Shown here in pieces: positions 35,035-44,949 of a stretch of DNA of 64,000 bases. The stretch comes from Massospora cicadina. Taxonomy: Eukaryota; Entomophthoromycota; Entomophthoromycetes; Entomophthorales; Entomophthoraceae. The DNA is taken from assembly GCA_022478985.1 (NCBI GenBank), contig JAKSZP010000112.1, forward strand, positions 1-64,000, read 5' to 3'. Position 1 is the stretch's first letter. Every line of letters starts with the position of its first letter. The notes below the pieces were generated by a model. It did no database searches and was not told the origin of the DNA. It saw only the letters and a list, made by a program, of their open reading frames with translations. The position numbers were made by a program, and so were the translations under genes.

Positions 35035-36450
35035 CTATACTTCTGGCACATCCAAGGTCATAATAGTATTGTGCAAACACCTCAGAATGTTTTTGAATAT
35101 TTTAAAACGTTATTTTTTTGTTCATCTGAGATACCAGTGAGTATTCCTGATCATATATGGCAAAAATTGCTTTAATTTGGCTCAACTTTTAATCCCATCT
35201 CTTTCAGCTGGCAAAAATAATGAAAGGATAAAAATTCCTTAGTATTAGTTAAGTGAACATATTTCACTACTTGATACTTTTCTATCGCATTGGCCTATCA
35301 AAAGGTTGGCAACTAGTATCTGAATTTAACATGTCCAGTGTTTATAATCCCAATTACAATAGGGTATAGTTCTAGTTTTCTGCCATGGTGTAAGGAATTC
35401 AGCATACAAATATTCAGAAATTTACAAAGGACGGTTTTTAGAGTGCAATGATCCTGAGATTTAACAACAATTGGCCTTTAAGGCCTTTTTTGAATTCCCT
35501 AACAATACTCAAGTAATTTAAGCGGCTTTACATAAGGTTGAAGAGTCTGATGGTACTTTATTGGCGTTATTACATCCTCATATAATTGAATGTTATAATT
35601 GTTTCTCCTACTTTATGGTGGATCACCTTTTTTGTTATAAAAAGAAAAGTTTGCCTTGAATTTTGAGGATATTTTATCTAAAATTACAAAGAACCCAATA
35701 AGTTGCATGAAGTCAGTGACAATTAATAGCTTATAAAACTGATTTGGTAATAATATTGCCAGTGCAGCTACAATAAATTAACCAAACTTTAAAGGCAAAG
35801 TATGATATGCTCCCTAAATGTAGTAGTTTGTAGACACAAAAGTCTGTAACCTAAAATAGTCCAGATTAGGTGTTAGTCTAAAATTTTTCATTAATATATA
35901 AAAAAATTAACAATTTGAGCTCAGCTTTCAATTCTTGCTCAAACTTTTACAGATTTACCAGAATATTGTTTAAGCGCTTTTTGAAACAATGAAAAATACT
36001 TTTTAATTAAAAATAGTGGCATCATTAGCTGAATCCAGTGATTAGAGAAAAAGTCAAGATATCAGAAAAATTTTTCCTTAATGGTGGTCATCATAATTGA
36101 TATGTTGATACTTTCCAAGGCACAACTATCAGGCTCAAGGGTCTCATGCTTGTCTTTGATTTGCTTCATGTATGGCTGTCTCACCTATTCACTTCTCTCA
36201 GGTTAAATTACCTTTGATTTAAACTGAGTAATCGCATGAGCATTGCATTTATTTCTTAATATATGGAAGGTATAAAGCCATCATTCATATAAAGGTGTAT
36301 CATGATTACTTTGTTCAGCTGCTCTGCTAATTCAAGTAAAAACTTGAATAAAGGCGGAAACAGACTGTTACTTGTTTATTCTGCCTCATTTTTAACCACA
36401 TAGAACACTAAGTTATCAGTAGGTAAAACCACATTGATATTTTATTTTTC
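35035..36450 (-). pseudogene. Protease and gag region of gypsy element B, continued
   Basis: No long frame. The link to B comes from similarity to the protease and gag region of G: both share GTAGTAGTTTGTAG (35820-35833 and 58712-58725), then TCCAGAT(T/C)AGGTGT. F has the matching protease segment at 54060-54150. B therefore consists of three pieces: 5850-6766, 12061-13483 and this one, separated by LINE-1 and element C. The 5' LTR of B should lie at the right of this interval but is not recognisable. Confidence 0.55.
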
Positions 36451-37290
36451 AGTTTTGCAAGGCTTTAAGACATAGTTGTACAAAAAGGTCCCCCAAGGCC
36501 CTATTTGCCACCTTGACATATGGAATCATATTCTGGATTAGAGTTGCCTCGATCCTCCAAGCATCAGGTTGCGTTGGTATGCAATTTACCATTTGAATGG
36601 CCAATGGAAAATTCAGATTCTGCCACGTTTGGGGGTCCATATATTGCTCGCATGGTGGTAAATCATACACAAAATTCACCTCAATAGGCCAAGATGCATC
36701 AGAACTCCTACACTGGCAGCCTCTGTCACCTTTTGGCTTCACTTAAATGACAAGATCACTTAAAACCTCGTCATGACTTAGTCATGTTGTGCAACCACCC
36801 TCAACAGCACACTAGGACATTGAACTTCCTTCTAACCCTTGTTTTTGCAACCAAGGTCCCATATAATAAATTTTAAATAAATAAATTCATAAAGGCGCTA
36901 ATTGAAGTAATTAGGATTTATTTCAAAAGGGGCGACCAAAATAATGTAGAATTTCCAAGTGAGGGAAGGGAAACACATCCTCACTTAATAAATAGTACCC
37001 CAGCAAGAGCTACGCGAATTAATAATAGATTAAGCATGTCCAATGCTCTATAAATGCCAGCATTATGAAATTCATCTGCTGGTAGATTGAGGGAACCTAA
37101 ATAAATTCGAATTTTCCATGAAATATAGATATAAAAAATGATCCTAAAATACATTGACTTAGCATTTAAGTTGAGCTCAGAAATTTAGGATTACGACCAT
37201 GCTCATAGCAGATTTCCTAAGTCTTTAGCTTAAAAAACCATGTATAATCACTGATCATTATATAACCACTTGTAAACTGAAAGTCCGGCC
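36450..37290 (-). repeat. Direct repeat, left copy (unidentified)
   Basis: It aligns with 37620-38460 in the same orientation. Shared blocks include ACCTCGTCATGACTTAG, TTGTGCAACCACCCT, ACACATCCTCACTT and AGATTGAGGGAACCTAAAT. On the minus strand an open frame at 36449-36742 has VNCIPTQPDAWRIEATLIQN and MIPYVKVANRALGDLF. Upstream an exon-like frame reads SLNLPADEFHNAGIYRALDM. The unit could be a duplicated gene with introns or an unknown retroelement. I do not recognise the protein. Confidence 0.6.
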
Positions 37291-37619
37291 ACCAAGCATG
37301 CTGGGTGGGGGAATTACTCGGGGAATTTTCTAACAGGTAGCTTTGCAAAAAGGGAAGCTCAAAGGGAGTTGAATGGAATTCAAGGGTTCCCAGAAAGCGT
37401 TGACATCCCCCCTGGAGGTCCACTAATGGACGCAAGGGGCCTCAACTTCCAGAAGTCCCACCATCCACCTCCAAACTCCTTATCCCCTTTTTTGTAAAGC
37501 AAGCGCAATAGTAAGGAGGATTCAAGGGCTCAGAGCAAATGCTTGGGACAATTAACTTTGTGTCATCTTGCAAGCTGCCAGGTGCACAACTTGCAATGAG
37601 AGTATGACTTGTAGATAAT

Positions 37620-38460
37620 ATAACAAACGGGTTTCTAAAGACCCTATTTCCCACCTCAACATATGCTAGTCTATGGAAGAAGAGAGTTTTCTTAATCCTC
37701 TGAGCATCAGGGTTGCGTTGGTATACAAATACCCTTAAGAACATCCATCAGAAAATCAATTTTTTCCATGTTCAGAGGGTCCAGTATTGCTTGTTGGGAA
37801 TTATAATTTACATAATAACTCACCTCTATATACCGAGGTGTGGAAGAAATCCTAACTTCCAGCCTCTGTCACCTAAAAGCTTCACTTGGCTGCATAGGAT
37901 CACTGCAAACCTCGTCATGACTTAGTTATGTTGTGCAACCACCCTTTACGGCACACTGGGACATTGAATATTCTCTCTTAACCCTGGTTTATTGCAATTA
38001 AGGTTCCCATATAATAATAAAAATACACAAATTCATAATGGCTCTAATTAAAGCAAATAGGATTTATTTTAGAAGGAGTCACCAAAATAAAGTAGAAGCT
38101 ACAACCAAGGGAAGGAAACACATCCTCACTTGATACATAGTAGCCCAGAAAAATCTGTACAAATTTAATAGTATATTAGGCGTGTCCAAGGCTCAAAAAA
38201 TTCCAGCATTCTGACATCCATCCATTGGTGGATTGAGGGAACCTAAATTCATTAAAATCCACCATAAAATATAAATATTTATCAAAATTTGATCCCAAAT
38301 TGCATTAACTTACCAGCTAAGTTGAGTTCAAAATCGGGATTGCAATCATTGTTGTTGCATATTTCCTAGTCACAACCATAGGAAATCCATGTATAATCAC
38401 CAATTGTTACAATGACCTGCTTTGCCACACTTGAAACATGTAATTCAATTTTACATATAA
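37620..38460 (-). repeat. Direct repeat, right copy (unidentified)
   Basis: Second copy of the 36450-37290 unit. The minus-strand frame beginning at 37744 continues past the repeat to 37442 (CIPTQP becomes VYQRNPDAQRIKKTLFFHRL, YVEVGNRVFRNPFVI). It is Cys- and Pro-containing with no known domain. A donor-like GTAAGTTAAT on the minus strand near 38310 and an acceptor-like AATTTAG before GTTCCCTCAATC are both positioned between conserved frames. At the far end a decayed CFKCGKAGHC knuckle is visible (38425-38455), hinting at Gag. Confidence 0.55.
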
Positions 38461-38912
38461 GCCTTTTTTAGGTTTCACAAAAAAATTAGTTTTGGCTCTA
38501 CTATGTTATCATTAAAGTTTTCCCACATAATTTGCATCGCCTATAATGGCATTTTAATAGCTTTTGTTTGGGTATCACATAACATCCCACTAAGCTGTAG
38601 TAATCTTGGCATCTGTGCAGTTTTTGTATACAAATTTAAGGCTGATATCATAGCCCAATGAAGATATCAATAGAGCTTAAGTGCCAATTTCATTACATTA
38701 TGTGCATCCTAATCATTTAACGCTCCTTCCCCAGTGATTATCTGAGCTTCTTAGTTTTCCTATCAGCAAAGGTATTAATGGTTAATTATTTAATTGGATG
38801 CTCATGAATTCTTGTTTCTCAACTGGCAATGCATTAAGGGCTACCAAAATCACATTTATGGCATTCATTGCCTCCATATAAGTCCATTTATTCAGCAAAT
38901 AGTCTGGGTAGG
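38460..38912 (-). other. Unidentified remnant beside LINE-2
   Basis: The frame at 38782-39024 enters from the LINE; its part before the LINE reads YLLNKWTYMEAMNAINVILV and LNALPVEKQEFMS on the minus strand. This might be Gag of the same element as the adjoining knuckle. The reading continues on the other side of LINE-2 at 44226-44395. No family assigned. Confidence 0.35.
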
Positions 38913-38928
38913 ACAAGATATTGACTTT
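38913..38928. repeat. Left target duplication of LINE-2
   Basis: ACAAGATATTGACTTT, identical to 44210-44225. Confidence 0.9.
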
Positions 38929-38989
38929 TTTAAATTTTAAATTTATTGAGGGGAAGGCCAACCATGGGACGGACACTTCTGAATATGAC

Positions 38990-39939
38990 TCAGACGAGAC
39001 AAAACTCAGTACCAGGTGAGGCACCCCAGAGAAGCGATGCTATCTCTTGTTGCCAGCGGGAACGCCACTTATGGGAAGGGGAGGAAACGTGTGTAGGGGG
39101 CGTAGCCACTATTGAGCACGTGTGGAGGAAGGGGTCTGATTTGATGAACCAGACTGGGAACCAGGAGGAGACCAGCTGCCGGCGACGTGGTGGGAGATAT
39201 CCAAACATCCACGCTTGAAAGTGATCCACCAAATGAGACCAGAATCTGTGGACAGCTTCAGGGAGGGTGGGGATGGATCCGGCGATGGCATCCAAGACAA
39301 TCGTGTGGATAGTCCACATGGCGATTACAACCACCAGAGCACGAAGGGAGGGTGGGAGGGGGAGGCCATTGATGAAGCAAACATATCTCTTGACAGACTG
39401 AAGGGATGTGTTTGATCCTGGCCTAGCAGACGTTGGACTTCGCGCCATATTACTTTAGAGGTGGGACACTTCTCCAGGCGGTGAAACAGCGTTCCATACT
39501 GGCCACACACGACACAGGATGAGTGTAAAGCATTAGAGCGCTCAGCTGTACGATACACCCGCCTCAGGCAGCGCCACACATGGGAACGGACTTGAGGCTG
39601 CAACAGAGGATGGTGTGCGTATTTCCAGATAGTCTTCTGGGTCTCAGTGGAATAAGGGATGTCCATCATGTCCAGGTAGTCCACCCTGGATAGGACTTGG
39701 GGTCGAATGGGGATCACGCCATCATGGATGGGTAGCCCCTGTACCTCTTGTGTGAACTGAGGAGAGGGGCGGCCTCTTTGGGTTGTATGTCCACTAATAC
39801 GAATTCTCCACTCTGCGCTTTGCATGGAGAGTAGGATTCGTTTGTAGTGGGTTTTGGTCCCGTGAGGACCTGTGGCTGATGTGTGTGATGCGAGGTATTT
39901 CATCAGGGAGTGGGGGTTTGATGGATTGTTGAGGCCCAA
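38990..39939 (-). pseudogene. LINE-2 ORF2 C-terminus with CCHC motif
   Basis: The frame 39325-39939 continues the RT protein and contains SCVVCGQYGTLFHRLEKC (CX2CX7HX4C), then PTSKVIWREVQRLLGQDQ. The last part is in another frame (38990-39448; AMWTIHTIVLDAIAGSIPTL, then DHFQAWMFGYLPPRRRQLV). The break between the frames lies within 39325-39448. LINE-1 has the same protein at 11157-11941. Confidence 0.85.
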
Positions 39940-39942
39940 GGC

Positions 39943-41330
39943 TCAGGAGAAGTTGGAGCAGGCCGCGCGGGACCAGTGTTGGGATGGGAGTGTAGGAGCA
40001 GTGACGGCCGCAATCCAGGTGCCTAGGATCTTGGCGGCATGGGCTTTGAAGTCAAGTAGGCCCATGCCACCATGATGATGAGGGCCAAACATGACCTCTA
40101 GCCATACTGGTGGAGGGCGGCCTGACCAAAGCCAACCTTGTAGCAAAGCATACAGGGATTTGAAGAAGCTTGGGGAGAAGGGGATGGCGTGGGCTCCAAA
40201 CCAGACTTTGGATAGGAGCATAGAGTTGGCAAGAACAACCCTGCCAGTGAGGGTAGTAGGGTGGGCTCTGAGAGAGGTGATTCGCTTCGTCACGTTGTTC
40301 AGTATATGGCCCTCCATTACTGCTGACGCGTATCCTCCTTCCTCCAACCACACGCCCAGATGGCGTACCGGTCCTATGGTAGGTCGCGGCACAAAGGGGA
40401 GCACCAGTGGAGCGGTGTGTTTTGAGTTAGTAAGGCGTGGACTTGGGCGAGCAGCTGGGCTGGGTTGGGAACTACTTGCTTGGGCCCAGCAGTTCTGAAA
40501 CCGACCAAGGAGGATGATTTCAGTTTTGGAGGCGTTCAGTGCCACGTTGCTTACCCGGGAATATTCCTGGATGAGGGCTTCAAGCGCGCGTGCATCTTTA
40601 TTATTAGACACCCCCACCACGCAATCATCTGCAAATGCCATCATCTTGACTGGGGTTTGGCCTGGCACATGGACCCCAGTGAGTTGGGCATTCACATTTC
40701 GCAGTAGTGGGTCAAGGCTGAAGTTGTATAAGAGTGGGCTCAGGGGGTCCCCTTGTCGCAGGCCCCTTTGAGGATGGACTACTTCCATTAGGAAACCTGG
40801 GCCACGCACTGCCATTGTTGCAGATTCCGTGAGCAGCATCACCCAGTTAATGAAGCGGGGAGGTAGGCGGAATTGTTGGAGGCAGGCCCTAAGGTATTCC
40901 CAGTTTACTCTATCATAGGCCTTTTGTTGGTCCAAGAATACAAGTGCCCCAGAGGCTGTGGACTGACACACATTAGCCACAGAGTGCACGTTATCCCAAA
41001 TTGACCTTCTGGGGATGAAACCGAATTGTTCTGGAGAGATGGTGGCAGATGCTACAGTCCCTAAACGGTTAGCCATGATTTTTGTTAAAATTTTGGTGTC
41101 TGTGTTTGTTAGAGAATTGGGGCACCAGTTGGCTAAGTCTAGCCTATCCCCTTTCTTGAAGAGTGTGACTGTAAAAGCCTCATGTCCTCCTGGTAGGAGG
41201 CGCATTTCCAACAGGCTTTGGTTGAGTGAGGCTAGCAGCAATGGGGATATGTATTTAAAATATTTTTTGTAGAACTCATATGGAATACCATCTGGGCCTG
41301 GGCATTTTCAGTTTGGCGCACCGCAAATGG
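39943..41330 (-). pseudogene. LINE-2 ORF2 reverse transcriptase
   Basis: The longest frame in the window (432 codons, 39943-41241). Motifs with approximate residue numbers: NWCPNSLTNTDTKILTK (38-54), EQFGFIPRRSIWDNVHS (71-87), motif A FLDQQKAYDRVNW (102-114), motif B RQGDPLSPLLYN (162-173), motif C AFADDC (202-207; FADD at 40624-40635). All catalytic Asp are present. The frame continues upstream to PGPDGIPYEFYKKYFKYI, before which a TGA (near 41311) cuts it. A stop at 39943 separates it from the C-terminus. The RT core alone may have been intact until recently. Confidence 0.92.
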
Positions 41331-42697
41331 TAGTCCATAATTTGTTCGGAGTAATTAAATTCATTATTTCTGGGTATCGGAAAATGGTGCGGATATGAGC
41401 TCTGTCGAGAAATTCCGCCATTTCGGCCAGCTGAATTGGTTCGGCTCAGTATAACTTGGAGTAATATCTTTGCATTTCAATTGCCACTTCAGCCAGTGTG
41501 TCCACGATAGAATTATCCGATCTTCGCACCTGTGTGCAGGCCACGCTCTGGCGTGGTGCAAAAAATTTTTTGAAGAAGTATGCGGTGCACTTGTCGCCTT
41601 TAGTGATGCGTGTGGCTCTGTATTGGACACAAAACTGATGTTTGTGTTGCCTTTCAAGTGCGTTGAGGTGGGCTGCTGCCTCCGCCCACTTCTGGCCCCA
41701 TGCAGGGCTATATCCTGAGGCTGGAATGTTGGACTCCAAGTGGGCCAATTCCGCCAGCGCGCGCGATATAACTGCCGATGTGGCTCATGAGCGTCTGGAT
41801 GAGAGATGGCAATAGTGGCGGATGGTGTCTTTTTTGAAAGTTGCCCATGTGGAAATGGGGTCTGCGCAAAACAGTGCAACAAACAATTTTTCCAAAGTTG
41901 CCTCTTCCACCCACGTGGAAAATCCTGGCGATGCAAGCTCTGGGGGGCGGATTTTGCACCAATGTGGGGCCTTTGCAACTGTGACGGGTAAGTGGCATGT
42001 TATTAAGACCAGTCGGTGGTCGGAGAATTCCAATTTCGTTGTTTTGAAGTGGGAGATGTGGGGTTGGAATTTCGCCGGCACTAGAATAAGGTCAATGCGG
42101 GTCATGGACCTTAATTGGCCATTGTGGATGTGGGGATGCGTCATGTTTTCGAGCAGTGGGGCATGTCATGGCAGCGCATCCATTAACCCAAGGGTGGCTT
42201 TTAGAACGCATAGTTCTACGTGACCCTGTGGGGTGTGGGGTGAGGGTGGCCACCGGTCCATTGGTGAGGTTAGCCAACAGTTCATGTCACCGATTAGGAA
42301 AGAATTGGGGGGTAGCGGGAGGGATTTGACTGATGAGAAAAATTCCTGACGCTCTTGTGCACCGTTTGGGGCGTAAATGTTGACAATTGTGTGTGCAACA
42401 TTGGCCCATGAGAAGGTGACAACGAGCACTCGGTCATTTAGGAATGTTTCTGAAGATGTAAATTTGAAATAAATTGTTTTTCTGAATTAGCACCCCACAG
42501 TGCTTCACCCAAAAGGATAGGGATGGTAGGAGCATTGTTTTCCAAGCATCCTCAGAACCTCATGGACAGTGGGTTTCCTGGATGGCCAGGATATCCACGG
42601 GTAAATTATTCTGTAAAAAACTCAGTTTCCTAGCCCGGGATGGGGAGGCCTTGAGTCTGGCAATATTCAGCATCCCTAGAGTGAAGGTTTCCCCCAT
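41330..42697 (-). pseudogene. LINE-2 ORF2 N-terminus: endonuclease and linker
   Basis: The start is Met at 42697 (GETFTLGMLNIARLK). Motifs: VDILAIQETHC, VNIYAPN (near 42370), IGDMNCW (the GDxN position, near 42285), then LEFSDHRLVLITCH (Ser-Asp-His, near 42020). The linker frame 41446-41748 (AHLESNIPASGYSPAWGQKW) ends at TGA 41448-41446, the same stop as in LINE-1. Other breaks are near 42470, 42560 and 42140. Confidence 0.85.
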
Positions 42698-42864
42698 CGC
42701 ACCTTAGGTGCAAGGGGGTGGGCCCCCTGGCCCACCAGCCTCTTCCAGGTCCCCACGGGCTTTCACAGCAGTATGGGTATTAGCAGCAACGCTATCAGGG
42801 TTTTTGTTAATTTTTGTGGAAATAGTTGCGTTGGCTTTGGCCTTCGCTTTTTGTTTTCCCAACG

Positions 42865-44116
42865 TCAGACGAATTTTTTGCGGTGCGGATAAGTTCGGTG
42901 CACCATCAAGTGGGGCAAAAAAAAATTTTCGGTTGGGATAGGTCCCAAGTCAGTTTCAACTGGGGCTTGGGTACAGCGATTGGGTGAGATTAAATCTCCC
43001 ACCGGATCCTCAGATTGAGTGGCCCATTCGGCTTGGGCCTCCCAATCTGATTGGGTGATGGATTCCCAAGTTGCTTCCGCCGCAAAGGTCTCCATGTCCT
43101 CCTGGCGTTGTGAGTGTGGGATGTTGGTGGTGACCTTGGCCACTTCCTTGGCCGCAGTCCTATGGGCCTGCTTGGCCTTCTTCTGCTCCTGCGGGGAGAT
43201 GGGCTTTACCAATAGGTAGCAGCCTTGTGCTCCCCACGGGAAAGCCTCTTTGGTGCTTGCGGTTGGTTCGTAGTGCGCCTCTCTGCTGGCCATGGCCGCC
43301 GAGGGGTGCTCTTGGAATGTAACCCTCTTTAATGGGGCACGCGTGTGCCTTATGGCTGAACACGTCACAGTGGGTGCAAATGGGGGGCGCGCTGTCCACG
43401 GTTACCCAGAATGGGTGGGTGGTGTGCCCTGCGATGTCAATAAAGGTGGAGTGTGGGATCTGGGTTAGGTCCTTCACGATCTCCTCAGTTGGGGTCAGAA
43501 CTGTGATGGCTTTGCTGGTGCACAGGTGTGGCATCAGCATGAAACGTTGCATTTCAAAAGATTGTATTTCGCCATATATGGCGAGACCATTTTTCAGGTG
43601 TTGCTCCAAAATGTCACGTTTTACCGTAGTAGGCAAAAAGTCAAACGTGAGGAAAATTTGGTTTGATTTTGTCCATCTGGTGCATTTAGTTTCGATGACC
43701 CATTGCCCTTCAGGGAGGTTGACCACTACACGCACCGCTGCAGCCTCATCTGCTGCTAATTTGCTTTCAAAACCTAGGTCCAGCCAACCGCGTGACATGG
43801 AGTGAGGTGCAACGTACACCGCAGTCAGGAAAATTTTGTGTACATCTTCACAAAACTTTTCCCATAGGGCCGTTTTTTGGATGTCCAGATACACACGGAC
43901 TCCAAATTCCACCGATGAAAGTGGCTGGGAATGTGGCGTGTTGATGTAATGGTTGCATCGTGCTTGCCACGCGAGTATCTCCGGGGAAATTGTGACTGCC
44001 AGTTTTTTTAGATTTTTTTCTATTCCGCCAGATTCTCCAGGGCATTTTTGAATGTTAGAGGCCGCGGGCCTTCCACCTGCTCCTCTTGCCTTGCTTGCCC
44101 AACTGCTCCCAGACAT
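42865..44116 (-). pseudogene. LINE-2 ORF1 (Gag-like)
   Basis: Open for 318 codons from Met 44116 (MSGSSWASKARGAGG). A zinc knuckle, CTHCDVFSHKAHAC (CX2CX4HX4C, about residues 247-260), is near 43335-43378. Just after it a 2-base deletion relative to LINE-1 (around 43317) shifts the frame; the true C-terminus is in the next frame to 42865 (REAHYEPTASTKEAFPWGAQ, KPISPQEQKKAKQAHR). A single lesion separates it from an intact ORF1. It would bind the LINE RNA. Confidence 0.88.
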
Positions 44117-44169
44117 GGGCGCAGACTAATCCCCTCTATGAGATTATCAAACTAGATTTAGTCTTGAAT

Positions 44170-44197
44170 TGAATGGGTTGCAAAAGTGTTTGCAACG
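44170..44197 (-). promoter_or_regulatory. Conserved hairpin in LINE-2 5' UTR
   Basis: GTTGCAA and TTGCAAC flank a six-base loop (44177-44196), matching the stem in LINE-1 at 6795-6815. Short distance from the 5' end of the element. Confidence 0.45.
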
Positions 44198-44209
44198 AGA
44201 AAGAAAAGT

Positions 44210-44225
44210 ACAAGATATTGACTTT
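44210..44225. repeat. Right target duplication of LINE-2
   Basis: Identical to 38913-38928. Confidence 0.9.
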
Positions 44226-44499
44226 ATGTATACAGAAAGTTGATATTGGTAATAGCCTTTTGGCGGTCTCCACATCCTACCATGGATGTTTTGAAAAGAC
44301 AAATAAATAAAAAAACGATATTTTTTGGAATTCTGACATCTTTTAGTTAAGTAAAATTTTACATTATCAAAGTGATTGTTGCCAGTATTTTCCATCTGAC
44401 TAGAATCATTGTTTGATTATGGGCGGCACCACTGTGGGTAGGCTGCCAATATCTCTGGCACTTTTGTTTTGCTTTTATATTTAGATTCAATATGGCCAT

Positions 44500-44924
44500 T
44501 GTTGGTTATCGTTGACTTGAACCCTGGTTCAAAAATCATAGTTGTAATACATCATAATTTTATTTTAAACTTTACCTTAAATTGGTTTGTATAGTATCTA
44601 CCCCATGAAAACCATTTGAATGCTTTTTTGATAAATCAACTTCCTACTATAATTGTTTTTTACAATACTTAAAGATCCGCATCATGAGATCTGATGAATC
44701 TTTAATAAAGTGATCAGCTAAAAAGTTGTTTTCTTATTCTAAAAAAAGGATCCTTCTTAATGTCAAAGTTACTGTTTATCTGTTTAGATCTTTGATGTAG
44801 TTTATTATAATAAAGGATAGTATTTTTACTGCATAGTCTTACTATATATAGCAAGACAAGAGTTGGATTGAGCCAACTATAACCTGTGCACATAGCGCGT
44901 GCAAGGGATCTCACTCTACACAAG
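44500..44924 (+). repeat. Probable 5' LTR of gypsy element I
   Basis: The sequence directly before a well-preserved primer-binding site must be the end of a 5' LTR in plus orientation (ends about CTCTACA, 44920). No second copy was found, so the start is only estimated; TGTTGGTTATC near 44500 is a candidate. Confidence 0.4.
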
Positions 44925-44942
44925 TGGTGCTCACTACAGAGG
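44925..44942 (+). promoter_or_regulatory. Primer-binding site of element I
   Basis: TGGTGCTCACTACAGAGG, identical over 15 bases to the sites of F (minus strand, 56165-56182) and close to those of A and C. Confidence 0.75.
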
Positions 44943-44949
44943 AGCTGTA

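Larger units (their letters stand above)
38929..44209 (-). mobile_element. LINE-2: full-length L1-type non-LTR retrotransposon
   Basis: A 5.28-kb copy of the LINE-1 family in opposite orientation, bracketed by identical 16-bp duplications. The AT-rich 3' tail is at the left. The 5' end is homologous to that of LINE-1, so the copy is complete. Its RT and ORF1 frames are longer than those of LINE-1, so it is the younger or better preserved copy, but a frameshift in ORF1 and stops in ORF2 make it inactive. Confidence 0.93.

Noticed and set aside
36450..38460. The two direct repeats as LTRs of one short element
   Set aside because: No primer-binding site, no TG/CA ends, and only about 0.35 kb of unique sequence between them.
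40052..40707. Several long plus- and minus-strand frames overlapping LINE-2 RT
   Set aside because: They are shadows of the RT frame 39943-41241, which carries all RT motifs.
43332..43805. 157-codon plus-strand frame
   Set aside because: Antisense of LINE-2 ORF1, without domains.
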